Position numbers and translations under genes: made by a program | Part shown: positions 1 to 8,800 of the stretch, piece after piece | How the letters are laid out: each line of letters begins with the position of its first letter | How positions within the stretch are numbered: position 1 is the first letter of the stretch | Notes under the pieces: generated by a model | The model's input: the letters and a program-made list of their open reading frames with translations, nothing else | The model's database searches: none | Told to the model about the DNA's origin: nothing | Source: Durusdinium trenchii | Lineage: Eukaryota > Sar > Dinophyceae > Suessiales > Symbiodiniaceae | Direction of reading: 5' to 3' | Length of the DNA stretch: 64,000 nt | Assembly (NCBI GenBank): GCA_963970005.1 | Contig: CAXAMN010027506.1 | Span: forward strand, 1 to 64,000

Positions 1-712
1 TGGATACCTCAAGGTAGTTAGTTCAGCGGTGTTCGCCACATGAAAAAAGAGCAGTTCTTGAGCTGGAAAATATGGTGAAAGATTGATAGCGATTCAGTGT
101 GAAATAAATGTGCGCTGTTGGCCGTGTGTGGTCGTGCAGCCGAAGTTTCAGCACAAGATCCGGCTTGGTGATGGACAGCAAGTCCAAATTGTTTTTGGCC
201 TGAGGGCAACTATTCACCTGTGCCTTCATGCAGAAGCTGTAAGTCTCCAAGGTTCCAATGGTTCCAATAGAACATAAGACTTGTAGTGAGCAGGTCAATC
301 ACAAGGGTCCAGCCCAATCAATCTGTTTATCAACGTCTAGAGTCTAGAGCATAATACCACAAGCAACTCTTTGCATGCATTGGTTCGGTCCTGCAAATCC
401 AGCTTCCAAAATTTTAAACTACAGGAGAATTTCCTTTTGGTATATACTACTAGAATTGTGGTATCTCGTGTTTGGCATTGTCTCTACCGCTGTGGTACCT
501 TATTGTCTGAGACCGTTGGATTCCCCCCCCTCAGAGACTCACCCGGATAGTACAGTAGGTCCTCCAAGAGAAAGAAAAGAGGGAACCAATGTGGGGAACA
601 CATCTTCTGAAATGTGGCTTCACAATATGGTGTTTAATGATTTCCCAATATGGTTTCTAATATCGTTCCCACCACAAGTCCCTGTCCGGCACCCGTCTCA
701 CCGTCTCCTCGC

Positions 713-816
713 CTGTGCTGGGAAGCGTTGATTGGGCCCACGGAAGGCGGCCTCGTCCTGACCGCTGAGCTGGTCCTGCGGCCCATTGGGCCCATCGGTG
801 ACCAGCAACTTCTTGC
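713..816 (-). CDS. Predicted internal exon, unknown protein
   Basis: On the minus strand an open stretch starts after CCAAG|GC and ends at CACAG|GCGAGG, a GC donor, the same splice style as the recognised genes here. It encodes a hydrophilic peptide with LLVTDGPNGPQDQLSG and EAAFRGPNQRF. I do not recognise the family. It may be the last visible exon of the gene represented by the exons at 1,171-1,965, but the reading phase does not join directly to them. Confidence 0.4.
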
Positions 817-1170
817 CTTGGAGACTTTGTCATCTTGCCATATCTTGCCCGTTTTGGGTTGTGCCCGAGCATTAGGCCCAAGAAAAGCGGGCATCTTTGA
901 CGAAAAGGAAACCAACACAGTTTGGTGGGTCTATTCAATTGGTTCATCTTCGCGGGAGCTGGTCAGCTTGGTGCTCTAGTCAGACCAGCTACTGAACCGT
1001 CAAAGTTTTGCTTGGGGTTTGTCGAATCCGGAGAATCCACATCGTCTCAAGAAAATCGGAAACAGGACAACTGGACAACTCTGAAACTCCAAGAGACCCA
1101 AAGTCGTATTCAGATATGCCAGCAAATTGTTAAAGGTCACTTTGGTGCCACTCGCCAGTGCCGTGCTCAC

Positions 1171-1287
1171 CTGTTGTTGCAATGCACCACTGCCACCACT
1201 GGCCGGCACACGGGCGGGGTTGGGACGTTCGCAACCAGCATCCGGCAGCAGCTCTTTGGATGTGTTGGCAAAGGCTGGCTTCAAAGC
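1171..1287 (-). CDS. Predicted internal exon, unknown protein
   Basis: A minus-strand exon of exactly 39 codons, with acceptor GCTGAG|GC and a canonical donor CAACAG|GTGAGC. It encodes ALKPAFANTSKELLPDAG followed by a Pro/Ser/Gly-rich stretch and a run of glutamines. It is in phase with the exon at about 1,570-1,676. The product is not recognised, and the low-complexity tail suggests a linker region. Confidence 0.45.
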
Positions 1288-1569
1288 CTCAGCGACGATA
1301 TGATATATGATATATATATATATATATACGAGCTCTTTGATTGATTGCAGCCAACACAATCCAACCGGTATTTGATCCAACAACTCTGCCGACTCTGTCC
1401 ATCTGTTGCCATTTGCTAGAGTGCTGCTCTGGCGAAAATCCCCGAGAGTGGCAGCGAAAATCGCTTGTGGAAGGGCTTACAAGTAATGCTTCAAAGGCTG
1501 AACCCGTCTACCCCAAAAGAACTCAGTCAGTCCGAAGCCTTTCACCTTAGGCTGTTACAAACTCTCCTT

Positions 1570-1676
1570 AACGACTGGCCAGGAAGCTTGCCAGTAGGCT
1601 TTCTGCTGTGCTGCTGGTGGCTTTGGACCACGCTTCTCCAAATACTGCTGTTGAGCTTCCTTTCCAGCGGCTTTGC
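1570..1676 (-). CDS. Predicted internal exon, unknown protein
   Basis: A minus-strand open stretch after CTGAG|GC. It encodes a charged, helical peptide including KEAQQQYLEKRGPKPPAAQQ and then YWQASWP. The donor is uncertain: CCA|GTCGTT and AAG|GAGAGT both keep phase. It joins in phase to the exon at 1,838-1,965. The product is not recognised. Confidence 0.45.
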
Positions 1677-1837
1677 CTCAGGCATCAGTCCCAGTTTGAC
1701 GTCCCTTAGACTAAGGATAAAATCATCACAATTCATCACGACCAGTGAGCTAGGTTGGAATTGTGTGCTTTCGCCACCACTAGAACACACAACTTTGATG
1801 CTAAACTCCAACCCAGCAGCACTCGGGCAGTGTCCAC

Positions 1838-1965
1838 CAGGCTCCGTCATCCGCGCTTTCAGCGGCTTGAAGCGGCAGGCAAACGGTGGCACCGGAGCCT
1901 CACCAAGGTTTGCTGGACAAATGTCCAAATCCAGCCATGCCGGTACCGCGATGGTCTTCAGGTGT
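1838..1965 (-). CDS. Predicted internal exon, unknown protein
   Basis: A minus-strand exon between TTTGCAG|AC and CCTG|GTGGAC. It encodes HLKTIAVPAWLDLDICPANL and continues with FACRFKPLKARMTEP. It lies downstream of the methionine-synthase-like exons on the same strand, so it could be a later exon of that gene or the start of the next one. I could not align it to the cobalamin domain of methionine synthase. Confidence 0.45.
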
Positions 1966-2649
1966 CTGCAAAAACTAGAAGTTCACTGGTCTTGCGATGA
2001 CAAACACTTGTTCAAGTATGTCGAGTAAATATGAGTTAATGTCATACTGAATACATTATTAGCTTAGTCTTGCAAATAGTTGATCAGCTTAGACAACTTG
2101 TTAAGCTCAATGCTGCATTCCATGGTTGACCAACTGCAGTGGGCACTGGCATTTGATCAATTAGGAACCCTAATTGACATCATTGGACAGCAGGTGGAAA
2201 CAGAGACCAAACAAGACCAATGGTAAAGGAAGTATCCACCATCGATGTGGGGGAGGTCTCCTCTTAAAATACATGCCCAGCTTTGCTTTGGGTCAAATCA
2301 AAACCGATTTGTCCGGTTCTTGGCCGCCGCTCCGTTCGTCGCCGCAGGACCATCAAACCGCCGGGCTGTGATGGTCAAGCTCAGTCCCCGGATAGACATC
2401 ATCCCGGCTCTCCGAAAGTCAATCCCTTTTCTGAAACCCAGACACTCCATGGGACTGTCATATATGCCGCCCCATTGACCCCCAGTCAACCACCCCAATG
2501 TAGAATAATGTAGGCATATATGGCAGTCCCATGTGTCGTGTCTGGGAAATGACTCACCCCACCCGGTGCTTCGCTCGACACCCCGGTGCTTCGCTGTTCC
2601 GGCCGGTTCCGCGAACGGTTTTCCGGCGGCCGAGTGCCCCATCCGGCAC

Positions 2650-2813
2650 CGTCCCGTCCGAGCTGCGGAAGTTCAGGAAGGCCATGAAGCGCTTCAGCGG
2701 CGTCTCATCCTTTTTGCTGTTCAGGATCACATCTTCACAGACCTGCCTGGTCTCTTGCTCCAGCTCCGCATACAAAGGAAGACGGCCAGCAGGAGCCAAG
2801 GCCATGTTGAGAC
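2650..2813 (-). CDS. metH: MetH-like exon 18 (end of folate barrel)
   Basis: Acceptor TCTCAG|GT. It reads LNMALAPAGRLPLYAELEQE and then CEDVILN, matching the MetH stretch MDMGIVNAGxLxIYDDL followed by the VEDVILN helix at the end of the folate barrel. The 3' limit is a guess: GGGACG|GTGCC is the likeliest donor, and the frame stays open past it. Confidence 0.8.
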
Positions 2814-5800
2814 CTGAGAAAGCAAGCGAACAGTGGGGAGGAATCCAAGTAAATCCAGGCGTATCTCCTGTCACAGCTGTTGATGCATTGGATATAGCGA
2901 CGAGCAAGTGATCCCCATTTCTCAGCCGTTTTTTTTGGCGACGTCGTGCGGACCGTGTGGTCAACCACCATGGCTTGGCCGTGGCTTGCTGACCTCTTGG
3001 TCTAAAGGCAAGAACACATCAACCACCACACTGCTGGCGTGCCAAGGAGCCCTTGGGAATGGCATGTTGCAAGAAGGTGCTGTGCAAGGCTTCTCGAAGC
3101 TTTCCAAGGCGTCCAAAGGCTGCGCTGAGGTTGCCTGGAGTTCCAATCTGAGGCATGCAAAGGGATTTGGATGAACAAATGAATTCGCATACCGAGACAG
3201 AGGTATTGGATGGTATTGGAGATGTTTTCGGATCTTCAAAATGCTGCAGCAACAAACAGCCATTCTGTGTTGCACCAAAACATGTACAAAAACAGCAAAC
3301 CACAACTGCTTGGGCCTGCATGTTTGAGACTTTTCGCAAAAGAAACAAGAGCATCTTTTTCCAGAATCAATCAAATTTCAACCAGGATGCTGAGACCCAC
3401 CGTCAAGCTGGCGCGAGGGCAGCTACGCTTGAGCTCGGAGATGGCGGACATGACCTGGTTGGGCCGTCCACCCGGTGTCCGAACATGGGGAAATCACCGG
3501 CTCCATGTGCATCACCGGCTCCAAAAACAAAGAACGGCATACGGATGCAACGTTGGCATCCAATTGCAGAAAGGATCAGAAAGGACGATTGTGAACGGAA
3601 GCTGAGATTCGTTTGGTGTGGAGTTACGTAGCATGCACATTGATATGGGGTAATCTCTTGGAGACTGCCAAAATGACATGAAGAGGACATTCCGGATCAG
3701 ATGGGTGGCGGACGTTCAACTTGTGCCTGTTCGTAGGAACAGGAGACATTCTGTTGTTTTTCACCCACATCTTGAATCATAGCTCACAGTTTTGAGGTCT
3801 TCGACAAGGAACCTCAGATGGATGCTCATCATGCCGCAGTGTCTGCAAATGACAATCCAAGATGATGTCCTCTGGAGGAAAGTCCAGCTTCTGTCGCAAT
3901 AGCCGGTAGCTTCGCTGGAGCACCTCTACCTGCCCGGGCAACGGTTCAGTCTGGAGCACTGGTCGGAGCGCATGACGAACCCTTGTTGAATATGGGAGTT
4001 CAGGGTGTGTCATGAGTAGCTCATCTGATCAAACAAATGAAACGCGTGAGCAACCAAGGAACCGCAAGTGCGCCCGCCGTGAATTTGTTCACATGCGTTC
4101 AGTTTACAGGAGGAACACCAGCCACAGCCCGCCACGGTGCCTTGTCCTTGGCTGTCACTGCACGGCCTTGCTCTCCAATGGCCATGACCACCAGGGCTGC
4201 ACCATACTTCATTACCTCCTCAAATCAAAGACGCACATCTTGGAATCTTTTCTCAAATCCTGGTGTTAACCCCACTACACTACACTTCTGAGAAACTCCG
4301 AAAGCGAAAGCGACTGAAGACACTCCTTTGCCAGTTGGAGGAACTCGTCTTCGCCAACCATCAAGCAAAGGGCGTTGACAATGCACCGGCCCTGAAGATT
4401 GCCCAAACCTCTCGTGAACGGCACAAACATGGGTCACATCAAAGGCATGCAAAGGTTCTTGATCACCAGACTGCACTGATTTGAGCACTTGTTTGTTGAG
4501 ACTACAAAAAATGAGGTAACAACCTCTTCTGATTGTGTGTGTGTTGCTCTGTTATACTTAAAAGATCTTAAAAGTCACAAGGGGAACCCAAGGTGTCCTA
4601 AGTTTGATTCAGTCCCGTGATGAACATGTTTCAATCAGATTGGCCCCGATGCGCCTTCCTTGACAACCTTCATATCCGAAGAGCAAAGCATAAAGGGGGG
4701 CTTTTGCCACTCTGGCATCTGAATCGCAAAGAGTCGTGAACTTGTTCATGAGGGTCTTGCTGCCACGATTGCTGCCATCATTTGCAATACCATCCACGCA
4801 AATGTCCTGTAGTACTAAAGCAGCCCTTTGGTAGAACTCTGGATCATGCACAGGATACATTATACATTCACATGATTTCTTCCAAGTCCAATGCTGCTTG
4901 AATACAGCAAGTGTTTTAATTGCATGTTAACATTACTGCCGCGTTATCTGCATGAAACTGCAAGCAAGGTTTGTCTCAATGCTCTGCTGTGTTCTTCTGA
5001 GACACATAAGTCACTTGGTACATCATATTGCCCTAGTTGGTAGGACAAGGCTGGGGTTCCATCGCTACTGTACTTTTTGGCCGACACATGCTTGATCAAT
5101 ATGATCGACAATGATCACCATGATCACCATGGGCCTCACCTTTCTCTGACCACGTGCTGCTGAGTGTCCAGGATGTCCGCACCGCTCTCACAGTCCAAAG
5201 CGCACAGGTCCACTGCCTTGGACCTCGGGCGTCCGCGAACGAGCACCGTTCCGCCGAGCTCCGTTCCGCGCCGTTCCCGTCCGTCGACGCGAAGAGACAG
5301 CGACGAGGGCTGCCGAGTGGCAAGGAACAATGGCGTCCGTTGGACTTGAAATCGTCCATGAGCTCCTTGAACTTTCCTTGGAGAACAACAAATCAACATG
5401 GAAACTGGTAGATACGTGTATTTGTTTGTACTATAATGTAATTGTGTAATATGCAAACTCGTTGCATTTCGACAACACAATCTGTGATAGAGGATTGTTG
5501 GTGACTGCACATGCTCCACCTTGAAGCCCGCAAGTTGCTTCTGTCAAAACATACTCAGGTGGCTTCGTCTTAGTACTGTCAATGTTTGTCAATCATGACT
5601 CATGACTTTGACAAAAGTCAAAACGATTCACGTTGCTTTGGGGGGATCCTCCGTTGACAGGCTCAGCTGTGCATAAGATGCAGCCATGAGCTGCGAGATT
5701 ATCATCTTGGTTGAGAGCAAATCTATATACAGTATCCTTCCCTTCCTTCCCATCTAGAAGAGTCCTGCAAAAGTACTTCAGGTTGGGATTGAATCGGATT

Positions 5801-8800
5801 GACAGGTTCCTTGAGTCCCAGCTCCTTCAAATCCTTCAGATCCGTTGTCCCCACCTTTCTTCAGCCAGCACTCCATAGGCCCGTGTGCTTCCACGCTGTC
5901 CGACCAGCGTGAAGCTGTCCACGGTGTGGCTCTCCAGCCCGGAAACCATCAGCTTTGTGCTGACCTTCGGAACCAGCGTGACAAATCGAGACCAGGTCGT
6001 CAGAAACGAACATGGGCAGACCAGCCCGGTGCGTTCAAACACCAAACCGTGGTGGGTGGCAGGTGGATGAATTCTTGATCTGGTCATGCAAGGTGAATGC
6101 CCGTTGCTAAAGCTATGGCAGCTATGGCCTCTAGGCCTCTAGCTCACGGCTCCAGTTACCAGTTTTTGAGCATAGCAACCATACCGCTCACGGCTTCAGT
6201 TACCAGTTTTTGAGCGTAGCAACCATACCAACTCGAAAAGCCAGCAAATCGGCAGCGTCCACACAACTCTCCAGGTCTCTTCTCTTCCTTTTCGTCCCCT
6301 CCCTTTCGTTCCATCCTCAGAAAACCCGTTGCCGGCCCCACCTCAGGAAGGCTCCGCGTGGGCCCTTTCAGGGCCGCCAAGGTTGAGAAGGCTTGGGGCA
6401 ACCCCTCGGTGAGGCCCACGAAGTTCGGCAGCTCCTGGTTCCGCCCGCTCGGTGTGCTGTGAAGCTCGGCGTTCCGCTTACTGGTCCGGGTGGGTTGTTC
6501 CACCCGGTCACCCGGAACACGGGGTGTGCCGAAAAGGAAGTGGGAGAAGAAGGGGCAGATCCAGGGTGAGGGAAAACATGGAACGCAGGCAGAACATGGA
6601 ACGCAGTATGTGGGTTCCAGACAAACGTTCCCATCGCAAACAGGTGCAGCCTCTGAAAACCCACCAAAGAGTGGGTTGCCTGGCGTCCATATGCTCTTGA
6701 GCCACTTTATGGTCAAAATACATAAGGAATACAAAAAGGAAAGACTGTAGTATCTATAGAACAACTACCTCAAAGTGAAGGTGTTTCTCGGTCTACGCGA
6801 CCCACTCGGTCTACCACAAGGCCCCTCTGTGTCTCCTTCAGCCCCTTGAGCTCAGCTTCGCCTCCGAGTTGGCACAGAAGGCACCGCGGCGCCGACATCG
6901 ACCGAGTTTATAGCGGCCCAGTCTATGCGAAGAAAAGCCAAGTCTGTGAAGTAATTATGCACAAAACGAGAAACTCATAGAAACTCTTCAAAAAACTAGG
7001 AACCACCAAACACAACCTCAAGTAGACTTAAGTAGACCTGGACATGATTCAGCATCTACCAACAGGTCTATCCCCTGAGACAGTGCTTCAAAAATAACAC
7101 CAAGACCATCAAAAGACCCACGGACTGTCCCGCGAAGCACAGCCTGACTTCATCCCAATGAAGCTGCCCGCTTTGGCCAGGTCCCCATAGGCTGCACCAC
7201 CCACGATGCCCACCGCCAACGGACGACAGTGTTTGACGCTCACATAGAAGGCATGGGCGCTCTGACCACCCAAGGTGCGACCCGTTTTCGGGTCGACGTG
7301 AACCTCGACGTATGGCGACCAGTGAAGGAATTAACATGGCTAAACTGATCCAAGATGTAGAGTGAACGGTCAATGGTTTCGGTTCTATGGCTCGTTGGAA
7401 CTTCGTCATATAACGCACTGTGTTTGTGTTTGTGTTTGTGTTTGTGTGTGTGCACTCAATGATGGAAGTGTTTATCCAGCATGAAAGCAATACACACAAC
7501 AAACATCAATAAACATCAATTAAACCATTTACCATGGACTTGAGTCTCTTTCTTATTGAAATGGTTTAACCACCTGCCAGCACTTGAGCTGCAACACAAC
7601 GATGTACACTCTGACTCACTAATATGGAAGTGGAAAACCCCTTGTTGGTAGAGGAAAGTAGTCTTCCAAGGGCCCATTTTCCACTTCCATGTTAGTGAGT
7701 CAGAGGGTACCCTTTTCGTCTTTGCAAGCATGTCGCCGTCATCTTCTGTCACCAGAAACCGAGGACGTTTCTGAAACAAACGAGGCCTGAAGAACAATCC
7801 AAGGGACGTGGATGATACATGGTGGAACTCGTTGCTTCAATTGCTTGTAAACTTCTCCACTCGCATAGATGGCAGCTTTAGCACTTCGCGCATCGTACAT
7901 TTCAAGTGCCAGCAAATCAACTCCTGAGCAAAAGCTGTACTGTATGCACAGTCATGGCAAATGCAGAGTCATCTGGACCCGTTGAAATGAACACAAGAGC
8001 AGCATCGTCACGTGATTTCTGATATCATGAATGTTGTGTGAGCAGATTGCAATCCTTTTTCCCCAAGGCTACATCATTATCAACGACGTATAATGACACA
8101 ACCATACAAAACCCCCTGATAGACCAAATTCTCATCTCAACCCTTTGACTCCTCCTTCGGCCAAGCCCTTGATCTGCTCACTGTAAGCATCGACCATGTC
8201 ATCGAAGTTCGTGCGAGCTTCACACGGTCTTGGCGAAACGCACATCGGTCTTGTGAACGCGAGAGAAAGTGTGAAATGCCTCTTCACACCCAAAGACACT
8301 TGGGGGGCCGCGGCAACTCTCACCCTACCTTGTAGACGCAAAGGTCTTCTAGACAAACAAGCCGAAATAAGCCAAACACGCCATCTAGTCTGTACAGTGG
8401 AGCCAAATCCACTTCCAAACCAAACCAAACCATTGTGAGCACTTCGTCAACTTCGCCACTTGTGAGCACCAAGTGACCCAACCAAACCAGCCACCAAGCG
8501 TGGCTTCTTGATATCCAGTTTGGTTACCTCTGAGGCAGCACGCTTGGCCAACCTCAGGCCAAGATTGAACCCTCGAGAGTGGGCGGGCCAGGAGCCATGA
8601 GAGACATGGCATCTCGATGGTTCATGATGGTTTGGATCGCATCTCGATTTGCTTGGGTCCATTCACTCTAGTTTGTTTGCTCAGGGAGTCACAGGAGACA
8701 AACAAGCCAAGGCGAAGGGGTGCGAAGTTCCTCTTGGTACCAAGCTGAAAGCTCCAGCTGTGCTGGACTAGAGCCTAAAAGAATGAACTATGTCTTCTAG

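Noticed and set aside
5224..5349. Extended upstream part of the MetH-like exon ending at 5,169 (reading RVDGRERRGTELGG)
   Set aside because: Open and at first alignable to GERTN, but the exon at 5,855-5,964 covers that region better and joins in phase at 5,223.
6688..6706. Dinoflagellate spliced-leader match (CTTGAGCCA)
   Set aside because: Only nine bases agree with the inverse of the leader; the rest differs.
6790..6900. Minus-strand CLLCQLGGEAELKGLKE as the MetH zinc-site (GLNCALG) exon
   Set aside because: No AG acceptor directly upstream and no phase fit; the read-through version of exon 7 fits better.
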